NCBI GenBank assembly: GCA_028455995.1
Contig: JABELC010000004.1
Coordinates: 1,984,001 to 2,048,000 of the forward strand
Origin: Scleromitrula shiraiana
Lineage: Eukaryota > Ascomycota > Leotiomycetes > Helotiales > Sclerotiniaceae
DNA length: 64,000 nt
Direction of reading: 5' to 3'
Part shown: in pieces, positions 1 to 13,035 of the stretch
Numbering within the stretch: the stretch's first letter is position 1
Layout: every line of letters begins with the position of its first letter
Position numbers and translations under genes: made by a program
The notes under the pieces: model-generated
What the model was told of the DNA's origin: nothing
Databases searched by the model: none
What the model saw: the letters and a program-made list of their open reading frames with translations, nothing else

Positions 1-3000
1 GCCGCGTGAGTTGAACCTAGGAAGATTGTTAGCTCTAATCCACGCAGTGGTAAGCAGTCACTGATATCCTGTGACTTACTTGCTAAGGTCTGTCGTTGCT
101 CTCCTTGTGTTCAATCTATCTAGAGATATGAACACCAAAACTGCGAGGATGTGTTTACCTGTGAGCTACCTCCATGGTTTTGGAGACTCTGTTCGAAAAG
201 AGCATTCAACTCTTTCAGAATCTGTCTCTTTTCCTTGACAGATTCAACTTCAACCCTTCAAACAATTTGGCATGATAACATGGTTTGTGCCAGACCTCAA
301 GGTAGACATTCCTTAGTGTAAATATTTACATTCCTAAATTACGCCTCCAAACGGCCCGCAGTCGGTTTGTGGTGGCTGTCAAACGGGACGGTTGAGCTGG
401 TGGCAGAAAAGATCGTTGAATACGATATGATATGATATGATATGATCGTCGAAACGTCAGCCCGTGTATTTGAATTCAAGCATAAACTACAACCACATAA
501 AATAAGAACTACATTACTTTTCTATTATGGAGATGATTGTTCTCATGGAGTTCGATAAATCCTGCGACTTTCATCTCCAATACACTGTAGTCAATAAAAC
601 CTCATCCTCTCGATGTGACAATCGTCTCTATTGATGGCGGCGGTAAGATAGTTGGCGGAATTGATCGGTCATTGAAGATCTCTGTGGGGTGGCAGAGATG
701 GTTTACATTGATAGGAAGAATGCGATTTCAAGTTTACGAGGACAAATTGGGTAATCGATGAAGCAAGATTGAATGGTATTCAAGCGACCAAGAAAGAAAG
801 GAAGGAGTGGGAGAGAAATATCAACTCACATATTACGATCGGCAGATTTGGGGGAGAAAATCCCAAACTCTCTGCCGTTGTTAACACCAGATCAAGACTG
901 TAATAGATATCTGAATGGCTCGGATGCAATCATCCTATCATCCCGGGAAAATAAACTGTAATTTACCTGTATTGCATTATCATTCTCTACCAAATAGCAA
1001 GATTTTTACTTTCCAATCATCGCCATCTCATCCAACTATTGATCATTGAGGATTGATGTTACCCTTCGCGAAGGGGCGAACGATACCCAATACAAGCAAG
1101 CGAGCGAGCATGACAGAACAGCACTTAATCTCATTCAGGGGGGAACGAACAAGATGATTGGGGCAGAAAGGGAGAAAGATTCAGCGTTTAGGTATGTTTC
1201 TTTCTTTGCTACTGGCTACATTAAATTCCCAAGTCTAGTTCTTCCATGAAATGAGGCCATTTTCCATCAATATCGATATCAAAATATGTAGGAAATACTA
1301 AATATAACCTTTCATGCGCGAAAAAGCAGACCAGTTGACAGCTGAAAGGAAACCTTTGAATTATACTTGATAAAATGTAGGTGGTGAGGCTGTGTTGCAG
1401 TATTGAACAAAATGATAGTCTCGATTACTTGGCAAGCGAGTACTGTTAGGTATTACTTTTACTTATTTACTGAGCAATAACTGCAAGTGAGAAATATTTT
1501 GGGGGCGGAATGCGGGGGAAAAAGGGGGGTGATAGGCACTGAGCTGTATTGTAACACAAAGTATAAGAAAATAATGGATGTTGCGGCGAGCTGCGTTTGT
1601 GTTGTTCATCATGATGATAATAATTGGGTTTATTTTCTATGTTGCTCGCTTTTGTTTGACCCTGGTTGATGTTTAGGAAAGCTTGAGCGCCAGCTGTGCA
1701 GAAGTGACCCGAGAAAAGATCTCATCCCATCTTATCTCAGATACATGCAATGAGAAAATTAGGCTGCAATATTTCCACATCGTTGTCAAGTTATTGGATG
1801 TATTGTATGGTGATAATTGCAACTTTGCAAAAGAAAGTACAGAGCAGGAAGGAGGAAGATTGAGAAGTGTAATGTGAACACTGAACATCTATGAAGGATT
1901 CCTTCCTCTACGACTTCGGAAAGGGGTCTGTGTTTTGAGGGCGCGCGTAGATCGTTTTATGGTAGGTAGATAGATGTATTAATACAAAATTTGGATACGG
2001 AAATGGCATTCATATTGTTTTCATTGCCGCCTAGCTTCTCAAGTTTGGATAGAAATGGCATGATATAACTAGGAAATCTCGAATTAATATGAGATTGAAG
2101 GACGAGAGGAGTAGATAGGTATGAATTAGGATTTATTATATCCGATACTCAAACTGTAACAGTACCAGCCGAAAAATCTAAATCGGACTTTCCACGCAGT
2201 TTTAGATATGTGAGAAATTATCTCCGTATTTGTTCGTTTGTCTACTTGTTTGCTATTGATCCAATTCTTTAGCATATTCGGTACATCCCGTTCGGAACGG
2301 GGACGGGTATTTCGGATGGTTTCGGCAGTATTGGTTGATATTTCGAAATCATTTTCATATGAATGTGGATGTGTGGATATTTTTGGCGATTATAATGAAG
2401 GGGGTGTGAGGGATTGAAGAAAATGTGATAGAACATGCGTGAGAACTGCTGCAGTCATACACATTTCTGGACAACCCTCGACAAATCACAAGACTTTTTA
2501 TTTCAGCGTTTAATATCGAAATGAGCGCAAATGGATATTTATCTATGTAATCAAGACATTGAAAACGAAATAACTGGTCGACGACGATCAATCTTTTTGG
2601 ACAGAAGAACCACTAGTAATGCTGGCGATGCTAATGATGGATATTTCCCAAAAGTGTGGCTTCAAAAAAGTAAATGTATGCATATGTCATGTATGCATCC
2701 ATCCTTCCTTATTCTTGTGTCAACAAGGTTGCTGTGGTGCCACCTTTCAAATTGTTTTCTTTTCCTTTCCCAATCTCCAGGTCCCCCCACCACGAGCTTT
2801 CGCTTGTTCTACATTTTGCATACATATTTACCACGGTACTGTATTCCATCTTCGTACTGGCAGATTAAATTTGTAAAACGTTATACCTCTGGCACAGTAC
2901 CAAGTTCAACCCCTCGTTCTCCTACATAATATACTGCATCATATCTGCAGGAAATTGGTAGGCTAGGTTCTAGATATCAATAAATAACATCGGTCCTTCT

Positions 3001-5940
3001 GTTGCGGAGTTTTTATTCGTCAAGTATCTTTTCGGCAATTGAAGCTTCCTGGGTTCTTCTTGAAGCTGTTGTTAATATTTTCTTGTTAGTAATTATGCCG
3101 GGATTTCAATATGAATCAATTGAATATTATCCTTGAGGGGTTGAAGAACTGGTTTCTTGTCTATCGTCAATTAGCATCAAGCAAGACACTCAAGGGTAAC
3201 ACAGAGAGGTTGCTTACCCCGGACCCTTAAAGTATCTGCAAAACGATTAGGATGACGGAGCGCCCGATAGCGTGATAGCAAGGATATAATAAGATGTTAT
3301 GTAGAGAATATCAACTTCCCGAGTGCGTAAGCTAGAACGGCAAGATTATGTCCAGATGAACGTAGATGCAGAATTTTTACGTCTTTCTACCAGCATTAGA
3401 ACAGGCTATACAAAGATATAATGATCTACGAGGAGAAGGATGAATAATTCAATGTGGATCCAATCATGACCAGCAGGGTGCACGTTTTCTCCAGGTTCCA
3501 AAACGCTTCCACAGCATTGCGATGAAGCATTGCATCTGCATTTGTAGAGAGTAAACTCACAGTTGGTGGGACATTGGGTAACAATCGAAACGGTGGGAGG
3601 TGACTTAAAGTGGGTTGTAACGTCGAAAATCCCCTTCTTTTTTGACAGGTTACGGGACGGGGAGCTTTGTTCGAAGTTGCATCGTGAGATAAGGCTGGTA
3701 GGCAAGGCTATAGAAGTCAACTAGTTTCGTAGATATCTACAAGTCCTATATTCACAGCACTTCCTTCCAAAATTTGGGTGAAAGGGGGGGGGGGGGGGTT
3801 GAATGTCGTGGGAGGCTTGATTTAGAGTGTCAAATGATAGCTGAAGTTGTCATGCCGGCTTACCTATTTAGAAAGGAGCAAATGGACTCCTAATCTTTCT
3901 CTACTGTACTAGAACTAGACAGCTTAGGTACGTAACTTTTTGAAACTCCCAATTAAATACATTTCAAATTCTGTAAAGAAAAGACAACCAAGGGTAATGC
4001 TCGTACGTATTTTACACTTCCCTTGAAGAATCACTGAAATCCGGTTGAATTGTATTACTACAAATCCTATGTCAATGATTGCATGGGCTTTCTGCAACCG
4101 TAAGCATGTAGAATAAGTTACCTAGGCATAAAATTGTTTTATAACTAATTGTGTATTTCTAACCCTAGTTTGTTTGCTAAGAAGCTAGTCTTTAGATATC
4201 TACCGACGGGTATCTTACGATCTGGAACCCACATTTGAATTAATAAAATGCATTGAACAGTATTTGAACATAACACTGTGCAATGCTAACCATCCATGCA
4301 GCTACGATCCTTAGTTAAAGAGACGAGGGGAGGATGTGTAAAAGGATCTAGGTATTCATCCTAGTAATTTCTCTAATGATGTCTATTAGCCATATCGAGT
4401 CGTCTAATTTGTTTGACTTTGGAAGTACCCTGATGACTTCTCATCCACCATGGAAAAGGGTCTTCGAAACCCCACGTGTTCACGTTCGCAAATATCCTTC
4501 CGAAATTCAATTGTGGATAGATACCTAACCTTGGAACTTTCCTATCTACAGCTTGCTTCATCCATAAGCTAAGCTTCAGCCGCTCGATGTGTAAGTAAGA
4601 TTCAGCGATTCACCCGAATGAAATAACTATCAAGATTGGATATCGAAGATATCGTGGATTATTAAGATAACGTCACTCAGACTCAGGCTATTTTTCCGGG
4701 ATAGTATTATTAGAGTTACACATCATTTCCATCCTTCAATGGCCAGATTTGTCGCCAGGTTCGTATTCTAATGCGCCGCAACAAGCGAAAGTACTCACGC
4801 CTCAGACTATACAAATCTGGATCAGAAGGGTAAACCTGAGGTAGATTGTTCAGAATCAATTTCTAGTATAGAAATTTAGTCTAGGATTATTTGAAAAATG
4901 ATACTGCTAATTCCTTAGGCTATATTCATCGACTCCGTATAGCCCTATTTATCAAAACAGTAGTTACTAGACAGAATATTCCTCCAAGGGGGTCCGGACA
5001 TATTTGGACAAACTACATTGGTGCTTATTAAGACTTGACAGGTCTGCCAAGTAGGGAATAATCATTATGACCACTATGTACAAGCGCGAAAAAGAAAAGG
5101 AAGATGAAGGCCAGGAAACAAAGTAAAATAACGAAAGAAATTGGCATCGGGCAATCGTAGGTATGCTAGGTACTGGGGCGCTTGGGGGCCTGGGTACTTT
5201 TGAATCGTAACTGGCTGGGATGTTGCCGGATTATTGAGAGGTCAGGGGCACCCGTTGGTCAAGCCGTCAGGCCTATGGTAACTATACTACTTTTGATATG
5301 CCTGTCACGGACTCGATCCTCTTTTAGGTGATGACCGTGAGGCGCCCCCTTCACTATTCATCGTTTACAGATTCATCCTTGTCCTTCAACGTCTTTTTTC
5401 GATATATTTTCTTTGAAGATCGCCAATTACTTATGATTCCGAATTTAGGCACAGAGAAATGGAGTATACAGCTTCCCCAAATGGGATCACCTAGTCTTTA
5501 TTCTCATCGACTATCACCAATGTAGATCACGCGCCAGCCACCTCGACTTGTTCGAGATGCTACTGCCATGGGGTACTAAAGGTATTCCCTTTTGAAGAGG
5601 GGGACGGAACGCAGTTAAGGCCAAAGCAGTTACCCACCTGCATACATGATAGAGAAACCCGGAAGGACGTTAGAACCATCTTGAGGCTTGTCTCTTGCAT
5701 CCCACCTGCACTTAAATCTTGCCCTTGGCCCCTTTGGTCTATAACAAAATTCACAAATAAGAGCTTAGCTTCTAAACCTAGCATAAGCTTGTACTCCGGT
5801 TCTCATCTTCCTTTTCATCCCATATTACTTCATGCTAAATACTCCATAAAGAACCAAACTTATGGTTAAATATTTTATCTTCAATCTCTAATCAACCAAT
5901 AAACCCAGGAGTCATCCCAAGTCAGGGAAATTGTGCGTCA
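1..5940. other. Long gene-free region upstream of the VIB-1-like gene
   Basis: About 5.9 kb with only short, uncorrelated open frames on both strands and no recognisable protein. It holds a short ATGAT pentanucleotide run near 424-446 and a run of 15 G at 3784-3798. Because the next gene is a developmental and nutritional transcription factor, a large promoter or long 5' leader is a reasonable inference, but no specific site is proven by the sequence. Confidence 0.5.
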
Positions 5941-7855
5941 ATGTCCATAACTCACTCAGTAACGATGGCAAACATAAAGCCAGAAGATTCGGATCATTCC
6001 ATCTGGCAAGGCTACTCTCTACAACCACCTCATACTTCATCCTCCCATCAACTACCGTACGAAGCACATTCCTCATCTGGTCCTTTAGCGCTTTCATATA
6101 ATGGACGACAAAAGGGAGGATATCGCTCCATGGATATTCCCTCAATCAATACACGACCTCCTCCCAGGGATGGGAATGGGATTCTAACAGCCTCACCACC
6201 ACCTCTAAACAGTCACCATAGTTATCCTTCACTGAAAAGGCCTTTTCAGAGCACAGAAGAATCTCCATACGGAGAAGTTATACAAGATTTCCGTGGAGAA
6301 TCAGACCACCAAAAACCAAGCATAAGCCAGGACCATAGACTACTTTCCTTCAGCAAACGTCCACCTAAGCATACAATCGTAGATCAGCATGGAAGAATTC
6401 AACATTTAGATCTCTCAGCACAAATTCACGGAATGTTCTTTTTGTCAGAAATGACAACCCCGACGGGCGAAGGAGTTATTGTCCAGCCGGAATTGACGTG
6501 TTACCGGAGGAACCTCTTCCAAATTTCCGGATCTGTTACCACGCCCAGAGCAGCTTTGTCTGTGGCTACAGATCGCGGTGAGAGAATTCCCATTGTTTCT
6601 TTAGAAGTTACAATTAGTGCGACAGAATCCACCGATGGGCACACTGTCAAGCTTATTGTTATACCATGGAAAACGCCTCCACCAAATTCTCCAGAAGTGT
6701 CTCCTGGCCAAGAGCAGGAGCCATCACCAATTCCACTTCTTCCTTTCGAAGAAGGAGCTGCAGATACAAGCCATGATTACGCAGCTTATCCCCTAGCCTA
6801 CAGACGGCTTCAATTTAGGATTGCAACTGCAAACAATGGCCGAAGACGAGAACTTCAACAGCATTTTACTCTCCACTTGAATGTTGTGGGAACTTTGGCC
6901 AATAACTCGAAGATTAACGTATGTGAGACCACCACAGCGCCAATTGTGGTTCGAGGTCGAAGTCCCAGAAATTTCCAAGCACGAAAGGAAATTGCACTTG
7001 TTGGATCCTCAGCCTCTCGGGGTCAAGCTCCGGAGATGCATGTTACTACAAGCAGCACACCGAACAGTGTTACCATGAAGGCAAAGTTGTCCAAACCTCA
7101 AACTTTAGAACTGCCTCGATCCGCGTTCAATTTTGACACAACCAACCTTCCACCATCTCCAATGTTGATGAGACAACAGTAGGTTATCTTTCTCATTTCC
7201 CTTCTTATGTATAATTTGCCCCAAATATCGAAATATTATAAGATCATCATAGATCTAGAATTTCTTTTGTTTAAACGTAAGCTAACATGACAAAATTAGA
7301 ACTCTACCTTCATGGTTTCATTCATCTGAGCATAACCCCCCGACTTCAACTGCATCTTACCAAGCACAACCTATGGCAATGGAGAACTATCTTACTTCCA
7401 ATTCAGATATCCCACATACACATTCTCCTTCTTCCACGATGCCGGCACCCACCCCCCCAGTTAGGTCTTACACATATCACCCTACCAGTTCACCAACTGG
7501 TACTCCAATCCGTTTTGTAGACAGCAACCCTCGACCATCCAAGTCGCCTCGTCATGCCGCACCTCCAGAGTTAAATTCGTCATTTTCGGATTTTACGGCT
7601 CGGTTTACGGCTCCGACACCTTATAGTTCTAGTAGCGAGGCCGTGCAGCCAAGGGAGTATTTCCCAACTTCCATGTCCATGCAGCCATGGACTACTGCTC
7701 AAGATACCGCGTCAACTTATGGTACAACACTACCTGCTACTGGAAGCTCTCATTATGATTATCATGGAGATCAGCATTACTCCAAAGAAGGAGGTTCTCA
7801 ACAACAGCCTCAGCCTCAACCGAGTCACCAGCATTACACTTGGTCTGCCGCATAA
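5941..7855 (+). CDS. vib-1: VIB-1/XprG-like transcription factor with Ndt80/PhoG DNA-binding domain
   Basis: Two exons, 5941-7178 and 7300-7855, joined across a 121-nt intron (donor GTAGGT, branch GCTAAC, acceptor TTAG), give 597 residues. The Ndt80/PhoG domain lies at about residues 150-350, with the family signatures ELTCYRRNLFQISGS (about 184-198) and PIVVRGRSPRNFQARKE (about 334-350). The flanks are rich in Ser, Pro and Gln. Family knowledge: VIB-1 of Neurospora and XprG of Aspergillus are nuclear factors controlling extracellular proteases, starvation responses and heterokaryon incompatibility; the sequence fits this branch better than meiotic Ndt80. The start is the first ATG of the frame; another ATG lies at codon 9. 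The 3' exon carries a poorly conserved Gln/Pro-rich tail. Very long gene-free DNA precedes the gene. Confidence 0.9.
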
Positions 7856-8848
7856 TTTTCTATGTTCTTTTAGAAGAATAAAAAAATTTGATTTCAAAAT
7901 CGCTCGTTCGAGAATACCCATCACATGTAGCCAAGCATATAACAACACCGGATTCTCCTAGACATATTATTTCTTTGCAATTCAGCATACTCATACATTT
8001 GAATTGTATAATTTATGCCCATAGTTTTTATTGGGGTTTGAGCCTCTTTCTTTTTTGTTTTGCTATGTGTTTTTCAATGGCTGGGAGGATATATATTGAA
8101 TGATTGAGGCTTCAATATAATGTTATAAGGCTAATGCGATGAAATGTCATTACTTATGTATTCATGCGAAGGACATCATCCCAAATGGTATCATAGCGAG
8201 CAATGGCGTAGGAAAAGGGATGGCACACACTAGTTTTCTTTGTTATTTCTTAATTCCCCCTTTCTTTGGCTTTTCTTATACATTAATATATCACTGCAAT
8301 GAGTCTTTAGGTATATGAGGAAGACGAATAGGACGACGATATGGATGGATTGACGAATGGATGAGTGCGGTTGGGATGTACTTTTATATATACAGAAATA
8401 CTTATTATGATGATAAAAGAATAACACTGTGATTAGACATTAGACAAGCATTGACGATGATATTGAATTTGATCAACCCTTTCAACCCGGTTCTTGGCCA
8501 TGGTAGCGGTGCGTAGCTAATGAATCTCATAACAAATGAAAGAATCACTTTTCGGTGGATATAGAATAGATTCATAAATTCATAAATCCATATGTTCGAA
8601 CTGTTTCCAAGTATCGAGTAATTCCTGATATCCAATCTCTCAAAAGAATTCTACTTGATATCAAGTTGAATTTTGTGATATATCATCTTTGGAGAGTAGA
8701 GTTAGAATAAAGATCTCGGGCCATCCCGTTTTGCGTAGTTGGTCACCTTCGGCTCACGCACGGACTCAAAAATCCACAAGAATATTTACGAGCAAGCTTT
8801 ATCATAATCGCACTATCAAATTGGAACATCACAACATTTGAAGCAATC
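7856..8848. other. Intergenic region between the VIB-1-like and DUF2011 genes
   Basis: About 1 kb of AT-rich DNA containing the presumed 3' UTR of the upstream gene and the promoter of the downstream one. Short open frames here show no conserved features. Confidence 0.6.
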
Positions 8849-9726
8849 ATGTTTGATCTTCCAGACGCAAAACGGTGAGTATATTATGAAGACATATAGG
8901 AATTTGGATTTTTCTATATCTACTACCTATATATGTACTAACATAAAACGACAGTGTTCGCCGTTCAGATCTTTACACACATTCTACATCATCCTCACCA
9001 GAGCCATCATCGCCAATTGATCCCGATATCTCTGCGCGATTTCAAGAACGACTCGCTTCACTCTATGGAGCTCTACCTCCTCTTTCTTATGAGGTAAATG
9101 CTAAGATTGAAAACGAAAACGAAGTCCCCGATTCGGAACCACATACGGAAATTGAAGATGAAGAACAAGAATTTGAGTTTCGTTTGTTCTCCAATGCCAA
9201 GGAAGAGAAGGTAGTACTGAGGGAAGAAGATGAACTTAGGGATGGAGGCTTCCTAGTCAAAGATAGGAGTGTGAAATATTATTTTACAGGCCCAATTGAC
9301 GGGGAACGGAAGGAAGAGTTCGCAACAGTGGCTGTTAGTGGAGAAGATATTCTACGAAACAGGGACAATAGATACTGGGGTTGCGAAGTTCCGTGGAGAG
9401 TAAGGGTTTTACGGATTGGGCAATGGGGGCAGAAGATGGTGGGCAATAATGGAATTGAAGCTAAGCACAATGGGAAGTCGGAGATGAAGAAGAAGCCAGG
9501 AAAGAAGAGAAGGATAATATTGAGAGAGAGGAGGAAGAAAAAGGAGGCTAGAGAAGAAGCTAAAAAGATGGAGCAACAAAGTAAGGAAGAAGCAGAAAGA
9601 GAAAAGAGAACAAGGAAAAACAGAGAAAAGCAACTCAAGAGAAGGGCCAAAGAGAGAGCGTTGAAAGCCTCCGGCGCTGGAGGTGGGGGAGATGTTGAAC
9701 CCGGAGTTGGCAGAGGCGTTGATTGA
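8849..9726 (+). CDS. Fungal DUF2011 family protein
   Basis: Two exons, 8849-8874 and 8955-9726, are separated by an 80-nt intron (donor GTGAGT, branch TACTAAC, acceptor ACAG) and encode 265 residues. The first exon is only 26 nt and gives MFDLPDAK, a start I associate with the DUF2011 family (PF09428). The middle of the protein has a conserved-looking block (FEFRLFSNAKEE, then YYFTGPIDGERKEEF). The C-terminal third is very basic and Lys/Arg/Glu-rich, probably a long charged helix, followed by a Gly-rich tail. Function is unknown; a nuclear or nucleolar location is an inference from the basic region. The tiny first exon is easily missed by gene callers. Confidence 0.8.
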
Positions 9727-12700
9727 GGATTACATTTTAACAAATCTTGATTTCCATGTCTCGGTCACAGCCGGATCAACATTCACGATCTCAATTCCAT
9801 GAAAAAAGGCCGATCACCCCCCACTTGAATGTCCGATAATCTACGAAGGAATACGACCCTTCCACAAGACCCTTGCTTCAGATGTAACCAACCATTTCGA
9901 CTCCACGAACACTAATTTCTAACTGTTACTCCAACCCGAGATTCTGACTTTGACAGGAAGCATACAGTGCAACATACACAAATCCGATTCCAACCCAACA
10001 AAACGACTTTTCCTCGTGGTTTTCTGGGATGAAGCATTAAAGATGCGCACTTTGACTACCACGACGGTAAACTTGAACATTTTGAGACCGTAACACGACC
10101 GTCCCGTCCCGTAGGTACCTAGGTGGGCTGAAGTCTAAATTATTTTCAAGCCTCATTCCTTATGCCACATCCATCTGAATCAAAACACTCTCCACGAAAA
10201 TGCGAAATGGCTCCTTCCCCTTTTTCAATAAGGATTCGGAAGGATCATATTTCAGCACACGAGAAATAAATATTGAAATGAAGGATTCCCCCACGAGCAT
10301 TATTTCCCCTTCCTCTCAATATTGCATTTGGACTGCAGTCTACGAATTCATTCAAGTCTTTTTCTTCTATTCTATAAAACAGTGTGGAAAGTTGCCCGTC
10401 GGGCCGCAAATTGAGGCGTTATTTCACATGCACAAGTACCCGCATACCTGGGTATAAGATAGAGACTAGACGAAAAACATGAGGCCATATTTAGCACATC
10501 ACCTTCCAGATGCATAGAAACGTACTTATTACCCTTACCGTACGGGGCGGCCGTGCCACCTCGGTACAGAAAATACAGCATGGGGATCTCAAAATTCGAG
10601 GAAACTCAGAAAATTAAGAATATAATACGGATAGGAAACTGTGCCTCATCTGACGGACCTATTTTTCCTTTTTGAACTGACGGTCATATACCTAGATACA
10701 TACAAAAAAACAAGGATATTATGTGTGTATGTCTGTACGTATGAATAATCATCCATGTCCTTGTCTTACGTGCTTCTTACACACATAAGGGAGAGGGGGG
10801 GGGGGGGGGGGGTAGTAAGAACCTAAAAACTAGCGCTCCGAGAATAATCGCATTTTACAGTTAAATTTATTAAAATAATTATTTCCTAGAAATAAAAAGT
10901 TTGATCTTTTCTACATGAAGTAGGATGACCCGAAACTCGGTACGGGATGGTTGGACGGGCGGAAAACGGAAATACTACGCAAAACATATCTAGGTACCTG
11001 GTACTAGGATGGATGAATGGGCACGCTCTAATTGACTCGAACACGCTGGAAATCATTGATTTATTTTCTAGAGATTGGTTAACTTAACCTGGTTCTTGGT
11101 GAGCGATTGATGATGAATGAGGGGTAGGTCTAGATAAATAGGAAAATAAGTTTAAGGGCGAGGAGTAATAAGCATGTGTCGAGTTACAAGTAAGAGTACC
11201 CCGAGTACTTCGTGAAGGTTAACCTGTTAGCTAGCATATGCATGCATGTTGGGGTGAGGGGATTGCAGTGATAAAGAGGGTCTTTTCTGACATTGTAATT
11301 GCTCGTTATCTTCTCATTTGAATTAGGATTAATCCGAAGCTATGTACGTAGCTAATTAATGCAGGATCAATCAGGGACATGCATATTTTGATTTTGATAT
11401 CCATATTGTTATGCTAGTATGGGTGAATTAATTTTAACGTATCATAACTTTTCAGGGTCCCAAAACCCTACATTTAAATCGCGCGTTTAGTTTAACTCAT
11501 GAGTATCAGAAGTCTGTATCCACCCGAATGGCAAAATTAACGACTCATGTTTCTTTCTTCGTATAGCGAAGGAGGGGCCCATGATGACATAAGGTTTTAG
11601 TGTTGCTGGTACTCGTACTATTTTATGTATTACTGTGTATGTACGTAAGATACCGAATAAGATTTATATAGGAGGATTTTTTTTTAATTTCAGTAGAATT
11701 ATTAGATCTATGAAGGAGGAATTTTAATTTCAGTAGAATTAGCAGAACCATTGATATTTTTCTATGAAGACAGTTCACGAGCTAACACAGAAACATGCTA
11801 GATGCTAGATGCAGAGTCTCTAATCATCCACTCCTCATTACTTTTCCGTATCTGTTGAGCTCGCAACTTGCCACCCCCATGGAATCTCAAGGTTCTCAAT
11901 TCTATCCTCGTCCGGAGCTAAGTATGACAAGAGAATTGAAGTACTGGATTTCGAGGTATTACCCATTAATCGGCACGGCTTGGAGAACCCGTGAATATAC
12001 GTAGATGCATTGAGATAGCTCTTCATGAATCCAAAGAAACGTTGATGCTCGTAATAGATGGAAGTTCAAGAACCGGAAACCACCACTGTAGTAGACCAGT
12101 GGCCTCTTCTTTGGAGTAGGGTTCATATGGATGACTAAATCATTGAATTGATTCTTCACGGAGCCGGCCCAAAGATTCGTTTAGTAGACAGCATCTTCCT
12201 CCGCTCTAAACGTTCCAGAAAACGCTGTGATTGGAATTCTGAATTCATCAAGACTCATATCATTGTTTTTGAGATTGAAAGTGACGGTTCGCGTAGACAC
12301 TCATGCGCACTGAAAGATTCATCTAAGACTTCACGAGTCAAAAATCCAAGACTTCTTCATCTTGAGTAGGCTTAAATATTTGTGAGAGAGAATGGGCATG
12401 GGATGATAGAACGTAAATTAAGAACCGAATCGATAGATCATTTGATATATAGAGAGCTAGAGACCAACTGAATACTCGAACCGATTTGATATCTGAAGAA
12501 AATATCGGACGTGAAGCATTCACTCGATGCTCAAACTCACTTAGTATGCCAAAGATCAAAACAGATTAGAGTACTTGGAGTGATGGATAAATTGCGTAGA
12601 TTGGATGGATGAATGATGCCATTGATATACCACATTAGACAAAACAATAGGGATGTGATTGATGGCTTGAATCGGATCCACGTAGATATGGCAAGACGTT

Positions 12701-13035
12701 CTTTGATAGGCAGACGTAAGAATTGAAAGATGTTTCCTCCATTGGATTGGCTGTAGGAATATATCATCTTAGGAATCAGATGGAAGATTTGGAAACCTGC
12801 TGTTTGGTTATGATTCTCATAGAATATAGCGACTGGGTAGTGAAGGAAGACATGAAATGCACGTTTATATGAGATGAAACCTATCAAGAGACGTATGCAT
12901 TATTAATGAAGAAGCCATGCCATGCGGGAATTGTGTATGGGTATTGTTATTTCTTCTTTCTTTAATCTTTCTCGTGTGTTTTCTACTGCCTGTCCCGATG
13001 TATTGTTTTCCCGTCATTATATATAGGCAAACCAA
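9727..13035. other. Gene-poor region with one poly-G tract and a short direct repeat
   Basis: About 3.3 kb without a supportable gene. It contains an 18-nt G run at 10795-10812 and a direct repeat near 11671-11768. The segment next to 13036 is probably the 3' UTR of the minus-strand permease. A promoter-like feature could not be assigned. Confidence 0.5.
11671..11768. repeat. Imperfect direct duplication around TTTTAATTTCAGTAGAATTA
   Basis: The motif GGAGGA-T(n)-AATTTCAGTAGAATTA followed by TCTATGAA occurs twice in tandem, starting at about 11671 and 11714. The spacing and small differences indicate a local tandem duplication. No function is visible. Confidence 0.7.

Noticed and set aside
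2531..2929. 132-codon plus-strand open frame
   Set aside because: Composition looks random, there is no domain, and overlapping frames of similar length exist on the same strand.
3406..3720. Minus-strand open frame with a Cys-rich stretch (CPTNCEFTLYKCRCNASSQC)
   Set aside because: It has no ATG start, no signal peptide and no recognisable domain; the cysteine cluster alone is not enough.
9279..9743. 154-codon minus-strand frame opposite the DUF2011 gene
   Set aside because: It is the complement of the Lys/Glu/Arg-rich coding region, giving a Leu/Ser/Phe-rich shadow.
10200..10457. 85-codon plus-strand open frame
   Set aside because: No similarity to known families, no promoter-like context, and a minus-strand frame of similar length overlaps it.
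12537..12887. 116-codon minus-strand open frame downstream of the permease
   Set aside because: It lies where the permease 3' UTR is expected, and its composition is not protein-like.
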